From JBKJUK01 sp046590705 (GTDB lineage: Bacteria > Acidobacteriota > Thermoanaerobaculia > Gp7-AA8), in assembly GCA_046590705.1 (NCBI GenBank), contig JBKJUK010000246.1, positions 1 to 23,904 of the forward strand: 23,904 bases of DNA, written 5' to 3'. Shown here piece after piece: positions 15,791 to 22,677 of this stretch. The position numbers were made by a program, and so were the translations under genes. The notes under the pieces are model-generated. The model was not told the origin of the DNA, made no database searches, and saw only the letters and a list, made by a program, of their open reading frames with translations. Numbering within the stretch: the stretch's first letter is position 1; every line of letters begins with the position of its first letter.

Positions 15791-16897
15791 GTGAAAACTT
15801 TAATCGCATCCAGCCTGGTGACGGCACTAACCGTTCTCGTCGTCCCGGCGGCTTCTTCACAGTGGCTGACCAACGGCACCAGTATTTACTACAACGGCGG
15901 CAAAGTGGGCATCGGAACCAGCACGCCTACCAATGCGCTGCATGTAGTCGATCCCGTGAACCAGGGCGTCGGCATCTTTCAGAATCCGAACGGGCGTGTC
16001 GGACTGGGAGTCGACGGCAGTGGCGGCTACCTGCAGGCCGATGGCATCGACTTCAGCTTTTTTGCCGGAAGTCAGCGCGTTCTCTTCGGAAGCAGTACCA
16101 GCGGAAGGGTCGGAATTGGGACGACGTCGCCCAGTGCCAAAATGCATATCGATGACACCACGAGTGGCGTCGCGCTTCGTGCTGTAACGAGTGTTCCGAA
16201 CGGAGCCGCGATCATTGCACTTGTTGCCAGCCCGACTTCATCAGCGAATTTCGGAATCTATGCGGACAGTGGAGCGGGTTACGGCTCCGTCTCACTCGGG
16301 AAGTTCGGAGCCTATGGCGCCAGCGATATAGCCGCAGGAGCCGCCATTAAGGGGGTTGCTTCTGGTGGGGCTCTCGCAGGCCGATTCGAAGGTAACGTCC
16401 AGATCACGGGTAGCATTTCTAAAGGCAGCGGAACCTTCAAGATCGATCATCCGCTCGACCCGGAAAACAAGTACCTCTATCACTCCTTCGTCGAGTCGCC
16501 CGACATGATGAACATCTACAACGGCAGCGTAGTGCTCGATGCCTCCGGCAACGGGGTCATCACCATGCCCGCCTATTTCGAGGCACTGAATCGTGAGTTC
16601 CAATATCAACTCACCTGCCTCGGTGGCTACTCGCCGGTGTACGTCGCCAGCGAGATCAATGGCAACCAGTTCGTGATCGCGGGTGGACGCGCCGGTTTGA
16701 AGGTTTCCTGGCAGGTCACAGGAATTCGGCGCGACGCCTATGCGGAGATGCACCGAGTGCAGGTAGAAGAGGATAAGTCTGCCGAGGAGCGCGGCTTCTA
16801 CCTGCATCCTGAGGCCTTCGGGAAATCTACCGCACAGAGCCTCCCGAGCATGCGGATGCGCCCTGCTGAACAAAATAAATCGCGATCGCGCCGATAG
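15791..16897 (+). CDS. Array copy 2: secreted VGIGT-motif protein
   Basis: The 368-residue protein starts at GTG with AGGGGA upstream. No nearby ATG fits the signal peptide, MKTLIASSLVTALTVLVVPAAS before SQWLTNG. The core differs from its neighbours (LRAVTSVPNGAAIIALVAS, ASDIAAGAAIKGVASGG). At DNA level the N-terminal module is nearly identical to copy 4, while the C-terminal module (NIYNGSVVLDASGNGVITMP, EFQYQLTCLGGY) is nearly identical to copy 6, so it looks mosaic. The tail is NKSRSRR. It is preceded by a 194-base spacer in which I see no promoter or terminator, and it lies 110 bases before copy 3, so 2 and 3 are probably co-transcribed. Confidence 0.88.
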   Translation: MKTLIASSLVTALTVLVVPAASSQWLTNGTSIYYNGGKVGIGTSTPTNALHVVDPVNQGVGIFQNPNGRVGLGVDGSGGYLQADGIDFSFFAGSQRVLFGSSTSGRVGIGTTSPSAKMHIDDTTSGVALRAVTSVPNGAAIIALVASPTSSANFGIYADSGAGYGSVSLGKFGAYGASDIAAGAAIKGVASGGALAGRFEGNVQITGSISKGSGTFKIDHPLDPENKYLYHSFVESPDMMNIYNGSVVLDASGNGVITMPAYFEALNREFQYQLTCLGGYSPVYVASEINGNQFVIAGGRAGLKVSWQVTGIRRDAYAEMHRVQVEEDKSAEERGFYLHPEAFGKSTAQSLPSMRMRPAEQNKSRSRR

Positions 16898-17007
16898 CGG
16901 ACGACCGCGACAAGAGAAAGACGCATCGCCCGTTGCGGCGAAAGTTGAGCAGCCCCGGCGTTGCGCGCTCCCCTCTTTCAACCATACGACCGACGCACCG
17001 GAAAAAA

Positions 17008-18105
17008 ATGAAAACCCTTCACCTGATTCTGCCTGCTCTATCGCTACTGATCGCACCAACCATGTCGGCGCAATGGCTGACCAACGGCACGTCCGTCTAC
17101 TACAGCGGCGGAAATGTCGGTATCGGGACCAGCGCACCAACGAACGCTCTGCACGTATTTGATCCGATGAATCAGGGCGTCGGCATTTTTCAGAATCCGA
17201 ACGGACGCGTTGGATTGGGCGTGGACGGAAGCGGCGGCTACCTGCAGGCCGACGGGATCAACTTCAGTTTTTTCGCAGGTAGTCAGCGGATCTTGTTCGG
17301 AAGCAGCGCCAACGGAAGGGTCGGAATAGGGACGACTTCGCCCGTTGCCAGATTCGATGTCCGAGATACAACGGCCGGGATTGGGCTTTTCTCAGTCACG
17401 GGTGTTTCGGGCGGAATTGCGATAAGAGCAATCAATAACGGGAATTCAGCATCTGGCTACGGACTACTTTCGGACGCTGGACCCGGTTACGGCCTGGCCT
17501 CATTCGGGAAGTATGGAGTCTACGGATCGGGAGATTTTGTCGGCGGCGCCGGAGTTTACGGGGTCTCTACCAAAATAGGGGCTCTCGCAGGCAAATTTAT
17601 GGGTGACGTCGAGATCACCGGTAACCTCACCAAAGCGAGCGGCACTTTCAAAATCGATCATCCGCTCGATCCGGAGAACAAGTATCTCTATCACTCCTTC
17701 GTCGAATCGCCCGAGATGATGAATGTCTATCGGGGACGGGTGGTGCTCGATGCCAGCGGCTCTGCTGTGATCGTCATGCCATCGTATTTCGAGGCGCTGA
17801 ATCGGGAGTTTGAATATCAGCTGACCTGCATCGGAGGTTACTCGCCGGTCTTCGTAGCGAGTGAGATCAGTGGCAATCAGTTCGTCGTCGCAGGCGGAGA
17901 ACCGGGCATGAAGGTCTCGTGGCTGGTCACCGGTGTACGTCAGGACAAATACGCCGAGCTGAATCGAGTGCAGGTTGAAGTTGAAAAAGCGGCGGAAGAG
18001 CGCGGCTTCTATCTCCATCCGGAAGTCTTCGGCAAGTCGGCCGATCAGGCCATCCCCAGACTTCGCCACGACGAAGCCATAAGAAAGGCAAAACTGAACC
18101 GGTAA
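17008..18105 (+). CDS. Array copy 3: secreted VGIGT-motif protein
   Basis: I take the ATG at 17008, giving 365 residues and a clean signal peptide MKTLHLILPALSLLIAPTMSA before QWLTNG. The longer frame adds 25 Arg/Ser/Pro-rich residues that would spoil it. The ribosome site is only GGAA. The signal peptide resembles copy 7 and the C-terminus (KAKLNR) resembles copy 5. The first VGIGT motif is preceded by YYSGGN rather than YYNGGK, and VFDPMNQ replaces VVDPVNQ. The core has YGVYGSGDFVGGAGVYGVS, with GVYG-type repeats. A hairpin terminator follows 25 bases after the stop, so this copy ends a transcription unit. Confidence 0.89.
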   Translation: MKTLHLILPALSLLIAPTMSAQWLTNGTSVYYSGGNVGIGTSAPTNALHVFDPMNQGVGIFQNPNGRVGLGVDGSGGYLQADGINFSFFAGSQRILFGSSANGRVGIGTTSPVARFDVRDTTAGIGLFSVTGVSGGIAIRAINNGNSASGYGLLSDAGPGYGLASFGKYGVYGSGDFVGGAGVYGVSTKIGALAGKFMGDVEITGNLTKASGTFKIDHPLDPENKYLYHSFVESPEMMNVYRGRVVLDASGSAVIVMPSYFEALNREFEYQLTCIGGYSPVFVASEISGNQFVVAGGEPGMKVSWLVTGVRQDKYAELNRVQVEVEKAAEERGFYLHPEVFGKSADQAIPRLRHDEAIRKAKLNR

Positions 18106-18130
18106 TCGTAACGAAGTTCGAAATTGAAAA

Positions 18131-18160
18131 CGGAGCAGGCCCCAGCCTGCTCCGTAGTTT
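18131..18160 (+). terminator. Rho-independent-like terminator after copy 3
   Basis: A perfect 10-bp stem CGGAGCAGGC/GCCTGCTCCG with loop CCCA is followed by TAGTTT, a weak T-run. It begins 25 bases after the copy 3 stop. The stem core GGAGCAGGC is the same as in the terminator after copy 5. Confidence 0.7.
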
Positions 18161-18385
18161 GTGCCCGATGCAGACCACCTCAACGCTGAATCAGATCCCA
18201 GTGGAGTCCAGCGCCCTGACCACTCGTTGCATCATTTCAGGGTGCGTCGCCTGGGAGTCAGAATCGGTCAACGCAGCCTTGCGAACCAGATCTGTGGAAC
18301 GTGAATCCACGGAGTGCAGGTGATGCCGATCACGCCCGTTTCCGGGCCGAGAGCCTGGAATTCATACAGGTAGCCGAGCATCCGC

Positions 18386-18414
18386 TTGCGCGCCATCCGA
18401 TTACAACTTAAGAT
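18386..18414 (+). promoter_or_regulatory. Candidate promoter of copies 4-5
   Basis: TTGCGC at 18386-18391 is followed after 17 bases by TAAGAT at 18409-18414. The -10 element ends 66 bases before the copy 4 ATG, and the same spacing recurs before copy 6. It lies between the terminator of copy 3 and the start of copy 4, where a new promoter is needed. Confidence 0.55.
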
Positions 18415-18480
18415 AACTAGCTCCCCCACGACAAGTGACTTTTCGCGTCAACCAACCTCTACCGAAGGCAGGTGTCCGAC

Positions 18481-19584
18481 ATGAAAAAGTATTCGACGAT
18501 TTACGCCGCTGTTCCTCTCCTACTGCTGTCAGTTCCCGCATCAGCGCAGTGGCTGACCAACGGAACTAGCATTTACTACAACGGCGGCAAAGTGGGCATC
18601 GGAACCAGCGCCCCTAGCAATGCGCTGCATGTAGTCGATCCCGTGAATCAGGGCGTCGGCATCTTTCAGAATCCGAACGGGCGAGTCGGACTGGGGGTCG
18701 ACGGCAGTGGCGGCTACCTGCAGGCCGATGGGATCGACTTCAGCTTTTTTGCCGGAAGTCAGCGCGTTCTCTTCGGAAGCAGTTCGACGGGAAGGTTAGG
18801 GATAGGAACGACGTTGCCTGCTGCCAAAGTAGACGTGAGGACCACCGACCCGTTTGGTCTTCGCGTCGAAACGACTTATCCAGGCGGGTACGGGCTCGCA
18901 GCAGTCACTCCGGGTGGTTCAATCAATATCGGACTGTATGGAGATGGAGCTCTGGGATACGGTGCCGTCACCTACGGGAAATTTGGAACCTTCGGAGAGA
19001 GCTTCGTTGCGGGCGGAGCCGGGATCTATGGCTCGGCCGGGGCCGGTGTAGCGGGGACCCTGGCAGGGCAATTCCAAGGTAACGTTCAAATCATAGGAAG
19101 CCTCTCAAAATCGAGCGGCACCTTCAAAATCGATCATCCGCTCGACCCGGAGAACAAATACCTCTATCACTCCTTCGTCGAGTCGCCCGACATGATGAAT
19201 GTTTATCGTGGTCACGCCCTGCTCGATGCCAGCGGCTCGGCCGTCGTCGCCATGCCGGCCTACTTTGAGGCGCTCAACCGGGATTTCGAGTATCAGCTGA
19301 CCTGCGTCGGCGGTTACGCCCCGGTCTACGTGGCCAGCAAGATCTCCGGAAATCAATTTCAAATCGCTGGAGGCCGGCCGGGACTAGAAGTCTCGTGGCA
19401 GGTCACAGGAGTTCGGCGTGACGCGTACGCAGAGTTGAATCGCGTGAAAGTCGAAGTAGAGAAGGCACCGGAGGAGCGAGGCTTCTATCTACACCCGGAA
19501 GCATTCGGCCAGCCGGCCGAGCAGATTGTCCCCAGCCTTCGGAGAGACGAAGCTGTCATTCGGAAGGCGCGCTCGAGAAAGTAG
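18481..19584 (+). CDS. Array copy 4: secreted VGIGT-motif protein
   Basis: The ATG at 18481 gives 367 residues and the signal peptide MKKYSTIYAAVPLLLLSVPASA before QWLTNG. An in-frame GTG three codons earlier is less likely because the AGGTG ribosome site would overlap it. The signal peptide and leader resemble copy 6, the N-terminal module matches copy 2 almost base for base, and the C-terminal module resembles copy 1. The core is the most divergent among copies 1-6 (LRVETTYPGGYGLAAVTPGGSINIGLYGDGALGYG), with threonine-rich and proline-containing runs. The tail ends RKARSRK. Copy 5 follows 67 bases later without a terminator, so the two form a unit. Confidence 0.9.
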   Translation: MKKYSTIYAAVPLLLLSVPASAQWLTNGTSIYYNGGKVGIGTSAPSNALHVVDPVNQGVGIFQNPNGRVGLGVDGSGGYLQADGIDFSFFAGSQRVLFGSSSTGRLGIGTTLPAAKVDVRTTDPFGLRVETTYPGGYGLAAVTPGGSINIGLYGDGALGYGAVTYGKFGTFGESFVAGGAGIYGSAGAGVAGTLAGQFQGNVQIIGSLSKSSGTFKIDHPLDPENKYLYHSFVESPDMMNVYRGHALLDASGSAVVAMPAYFEALNRDFEYQLTCVGGYAPVYVASKISGNQFQIAGGRPGLEVSWQVTGVRRDAYAELNRVKVEVEKAPEERGFYLHPEAFGQPAEQIVPSLRRDEAVIRKARSRK

Positions 19585-19651
19585 CCGCGACACTCGGATG
19601 TGATTGAGTGCCCCTTCCAACCGGTCATCGAAACAACAAAGGAGTAATTCC

Positions 19652-20752
19652 ATGAGAGTCATCTTCACAGCATCCCTGGTTGCCATGTCGCTTCTCTTCG
19701 CACCCTGCCTCTCTGCGCAGTGGCTGGCGAACGGAACCAGCATCTATTACAACGACGGCAAAGTGGGCATAGGAACCAGCGCGCCTACCAATGCGCTGCA
19801 TGTAGTCGATCCAGTGAACCAGGGAGTGGGCATTTTTCAGAATCCGAACGGCCGGGTCGGACTTGGCGTGGATGGCAGCGGTGGCTACCTCCAGGCCGAT
19901 GGCATCAACTTCAGTTTTTTCGCAGGGGCTCAGCGCGTTCTCTTCGGAAACAGTACCAACGGAAGAGTCGGAATAGGGACGACGACACCCCAGGCCAAAT
20001 TGGATGTCAATGACTCCTCGGCCAGTGTGGCGATTCAAGGAATAACGAGTGTTCCGGGGGGAGTAGCAATCATAGCCAACAATCTCGGGAATCATGCAAC
20101 GGGTTATGGTCTGGGTGCAAACGCTGGAATAGGTTACGGCACCGTCTCACACGGGAAGTTCGGAGTTTATGGAGCGAGCAATTTCACCAATGGAGCCGGA
20201 ATTTGGGGTCAGGCCAACGTAGGGGTGAGCCTGGCAGGCAAATTCGTCGGTAACGTCGACATCACCGGTACCCTCTCCAAAGCGAGCGGTACCTTCAAGA
20301 TCGATCATCCGCTCGATCCGGAGAACAAATACCTCTATCACTCCTTCGTCGAGTCGCCCGACATGATGAATGTCTACCGAGGCCGCGTGACGCTCGATGC
20401 CACAGGCTCTGCCCTCATCGCCATGCCCTCATATTTCGAGGCGCTGAATCGGGAGTTCGAATATCAGCTGACCTGCATTGGCGGTTACTCGCCAGTGTTC
20501 GTGGCCAGCGAAATCGCTGGCAATCAGTTTGTGGTTGCCGGCGGGCGACCCGGGCTGGTCGTTTCCTGGCAGGTCACCGGAATTCGACGCGATGCCTACG
20601 CGGAGAAAAATCGGGTCGTGGTCGAAGTGGAAAAGATACCGGAAGAGCGCGGCTTTTATCTTCATCCGGAGGCGTTCGGCAAGTCGGCGCAACAGGCCAT
20701 CCCCAGTCTTCGCGACGACGAAGTCGTGAGAAAGGCAAAACTGAACCAGTAG
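19652..20752 (+). CDS. Array copy 5: secreted VGIGT-motif protein
   Basis: The ATG at 19652 is chosen because a strong AAAGGAG lies eight bases upstream and gives the signal peptide MRVIFTASLVAMSLLFAPCLSA before QWLANG. The protein has 366 residues. The frame extends 16 codons further upstream, but without a ribosome site. The APCLSAQ cleavage region is shared with copy 1. The N-terminal module is close to copy 6 and the C-terminal module to copy 3. The core is IQGITSVPGGVAIIANNLGN followed by GKFGVYGASNFTNGAGIWGQ. The strongest terminator in the array follows 17 bases after the stop. Confidence 0.9.
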   Translation: MRVIFTASLVAMSLLFAPCLSAQWLANGTSIYYNDGKVGIGTSAPTNALHVVDPVNQGVGIFQNPNGRVGLGVDGSGGYLQADGINFSFFAGAQRVLFGNSTNGRVGIGTTTPQAKLDVNDSSASVAIQGITSVPGGVAIIANNLGNHATGYGLGANAGIGYGTVSHGKFGVYGASNFTNGAGIWGQANVGVSLAGKFVGNVDITGTLSKASGTFKIDHPLDPENKYLYHSFVESPDMMNVYRGRVTLDATGSALIAMPSYFEALNREFEYQLTCIGGYSPVFVASEIAGNQFVVAGGRPGLVVSWQVTGIRRDAYAEKNRVVVEVEKIPEERGFYLHPEAFGKSAQQAIPSLRDDEVVRKAKLNQ

Positions 20753-20769
20753 TCGTACGACTTTCATCG

Positions 20770-20809
20770 AAAAGGAGCAGGCCGTCACGGCCTGCTCCTT
20801 TTGTTTTGT
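20770..20809 (+). terminator. Strong hairpin terminator after copy 5
   Basis: A perfect 15-bp stem (20770-20784 with 20788-20802) has loop TCA. The left arm starts AAAAGGAGCAGGCCG and the returning arm ends in TTTT, followed by GTTTTG. The A- and T-rich ends make it plausible in both directions. The core GGAGCAGGC/GCCTGCTCC equals that of the terminator after copy 3. Confidence 0.88.
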
Positions 20810-20971
20810 GCATGCATTCCCGAATTACTAACGGAAGTTTTCCGACCTGCTGGACGCCACTTCACCATCCAGTAAGTCTCACATCGTCACGGGCCGTGAG
20901 GTCCCCCGCTACGCGCGCGGCGACTCAGCGAAAGAAACAGGGATCGCTGAGAAAGAGCGGGAGCCGAAGCC

Positions 20972-21118
20972 GTCCTCCCGAGCGGCGGGCCGGGGGTACG
21001 AGGGATCTACGCACAGGGACCGCGCTGTAATTGTCGAGCGCGATCCTTCTGCGTAGATTCATCAGTCGCTGCAACCGTACCGCTCGATACCGAGCACGGC
21101 CTGCTCCTTCGGAATGAC
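20972..21118 (-). repeat. Dispersed intergenic repeat, copy B (inverted relative to A)
   Basis: Read on the minus strand, the element opens GTCATTCCGAAGGAGCAGG (from 21118), then GCGACTGATGAATCTACGC (21069-21051), TCGCGCTCG, a returning arm GCGTAGATCCC, and ends GCTCGGGAGGAC at 20972. The two ends are imperfect inverted repeats of each other. The opening and the middle block match copy A at 14213-14298 with few mismatches. It has no coding potential I trust and looks like a small palindromic repeat, possibly mobilised in trans. Confidence 0.62.
21005..21058. repeat. Long imperfect hairpin inside repeat B
   Basis: Two 22-base arms (21005-21026 and 21037-21058) pair with three mismatches, one of which would be a G-U pair, around a 10-base loop. 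The outer nine pairs (ATCTACGCA) and the inner six are perfect. There is no T-run, so it is not a typical terminator. It is part of the palindromic structure of the repeat. Confidence 0.6.
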
Positions 21119-21369
21119 GTCGCTGGTCCGAGGCGGCCGCATTCACCGACTCGAGACCCGAATAGAACCAATGAGTTTACTGGAAGCAGGTGAAAGTGGG
21201 CTGAGGTGAGCTCCCTCACCGATTGCTGCAGCGTGGCAGGATGAAGTTGAAATCACTCCGAAGAACGAGCGACGGCGGACCGCGCTGCGAGCAGTCAAAC
21301 GGATTTCTCAGCTGAAGTCCGGCGCAGTGATGCGGGTCACGGGCGATTTCCAGGGAAGAGCGGAGCCTA

Positions 21370-21398
21370 TTGCGCGTACCCCATGCTCTGCTTAAAAT
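21370..21398 (+). promoter_or_regulatory. Candidate promoter of copies 6-7
   Basis: TTGCGC at 21370-21375 is followed after 17 bases by TAAAAT at 21393-21398, the best -10 match in the window. The -10 ends 65 bases before the copy 6 ATG, nearly the same distance as in copy 4. The last two spacer bases (CT) are also shared with copy 4. Confidence 0.58.
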
Positions 21399-21463
21399 AA
21401 GAAAACTCCAACATCAACCCTGATTCTTCGCGCCACACAACCCACCAAGGCAAGGTAACCACC

Positions 21464-22565
21464 ATGAAAAAGTTCTCGCCGGTCTACGCAGCAACGATCT
21501 CCCTCCTGCTGTCAGCGTCCGTGTCGGCTCAATGGCTGACCAATGGCAGCAGCATCTATTACAATGCGGGCAAGGTGGGCATAGGAACCAGCGCGCCCAG
21601 TAATGCGCTGCATGTAGTCGATCCGGTGAATCAGGGAGTGGGCATTTTTCAGAATCCGAACGGCCGGGTCGGACTTGGCGTGGACGGCAGCGGTGGCTAC
21701 CTTCAGGCCGATGGCATCAACTTCAGTTTTTTCGCAGGGACTCAGCGCGTTCTCTTCGGAAACAGTGCCAACGGAAGAGTCGGAATAGGGACGACTACAC
21801 CCTTCGCCAAATTGGAAGTCAATGACTCCACGGCCAGTTGCGATTCTGGGAGCAACGAGTGCTCCGGGGGGAATTGCAATCGTCGCACAAAATACCGGAA
21901 ATTCTGCATCGGGTAGCGGTCTCTATGCAGACGCGGGAATAGGTTATGGCACCATCTCATACGGGAAGTTCGGAGTCACTGGAGTGAGCACTAGCGCCAG
22001 CGGAGCCGGAATTTTCGGTACGATCAGCGTACAGGGGACTCTGGCAGGCAGATTTGATGGTAACGTCCAAGTCTCCGGTAGCCTCTCCAAAGCGAGCGGC
22101 ACCTTCAAGATCGATCATCCGCTGGATCCGGAAAACAAATACCTCTATCACTCCTTCGTAGAGTCTCCCGACATGATGAACATCTACAACGGCAGCGTAG
22201 TGCTCGATGCCTCCGGCAACGGGGTTATCACCATGCCCGCCTATTTCGAGGCATTGAATCGTGAGTTCCAGTACCAACTCACCTGCCTCGGTGGTTACTC
22301 ACCGGTGTACGTGGCCAGCGAGATCGACGGCAACCAGTTCGTGATCGCCGGTGGACGCCCCGGTCTGAAGGTTTCGTGGCAGGTCACAGGAATTCGACGC
22401 GACGCCTATGCGGAAATGAACCGAGTACAGGTGGAAGAGGACAAGTCTACCGAGGACCGAGGCTTCTACCTGCACCCCGAGGCCTTCGGGAAATCTGCCG
22501 CGCAGAGCCTCCCGACCATGCGGATGAACCCGGCTGGAAAAGATAAATTGCGGTCGCGCCAGTAG
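21464..22565 (+). pseudogene. Array copy 6: frameshifted secreted VGIGT-motif gene
   Basis: The gene starts normally (AAGGTAA ribosome site, signal peptide MKKFSPVYAATISLLLSASVSA before QWLTNG) and matches its paralogues to VNDSTAS. It then shifts frame near 21836-21840 and stops at 21916 after 150 codons. The expected continuation (VAILGATSAPGGIAIVAQN and onward) is intact in another frame to 22565. Compared with copy 5 (AGTGTGGCG), copy 6 reads AGTTGCG, as if two bases (GT) were lost. Restoring them gives 367 residues. The rest shows no other damage, and the C-terminal module is almost identical to copy 2. It is either a recent knock-out, a phase-variable state or a sequence error. As written it would yield a truncated secreted protein of about 128 residues after cleavage. 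Confidence 0.87.
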
Positions 22566-22677
22566 CTGCCGACCGTCAGAAGGTAGAAGCATGCCTGTTG
22601 CTGCGCGCGCTGAGCAAAGTCACTCTCCAGCATGCTCTCGTCATTTTTTAACCAAACAACCTTGTAAAGGAACGAAG

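Larger units (their letters stand above)
18106..18480. other. Spacer between array copies 3 and 4
   Basis: This 375-base stretch begins with a hairpin terminator and ends with a promoter and ribosome site for copy 4. Between them I see no recognisable gene. A 56-codon stop-free stretch on the minus strand (18194-18361) has no good start or ribosome site. The leader after the promoter resembles that of copy 6 (TTCGCG, then CAACC, then an AAGGCA-type purine block). Confidence 0.55.
20753..21463. other. Spacer between array copies 5 and 6
   Basis: This is the longest gap in the array (711 bases). It holds the copy 5 terminator, an inverted dispersed repeat (20972-21118) with a long internal hairpin, about 250 bases with no feature I recognise (21119-21369), and the copy 6 promoter and leader. 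Short open frames here sit inside the repeat or lack ribosome sites, and I do not support any as a gene. Confidence 0.6.

Noticed and set aside
16961..16989. Fourth TTGCGC-type promoter before copy 3
   Set aside because: The hexamer is present, but the sequence 17 bases later (ATACGA) is a poor -10.
16292..17140. Long minus-strand frame of 282 codons antisense to copies 2-3
   Set aside because: It mirrors the conserved module, recurs antisense to several copies and spans an intergenic gap; it is a shadow of codon usage on the plus strand.
17500..18183. Minus-strand frame of 227 codons antisense to copy 3
   Set aside because: Same reason; it also runs through the terminator hairpin.
18194..18361. 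Stop-free minus-strand stretch of 56 codons in the copy 3-4 spacer
   Set aside because: No start codon with a ribosome site and no family recognised; too short to support.
21830..21845. Programmed ribosomal frameshift in copy 6
   Set aside because: No slippery heptamer or downstream structure is evident, and the paralogues are in one frame; deletion is simpler.
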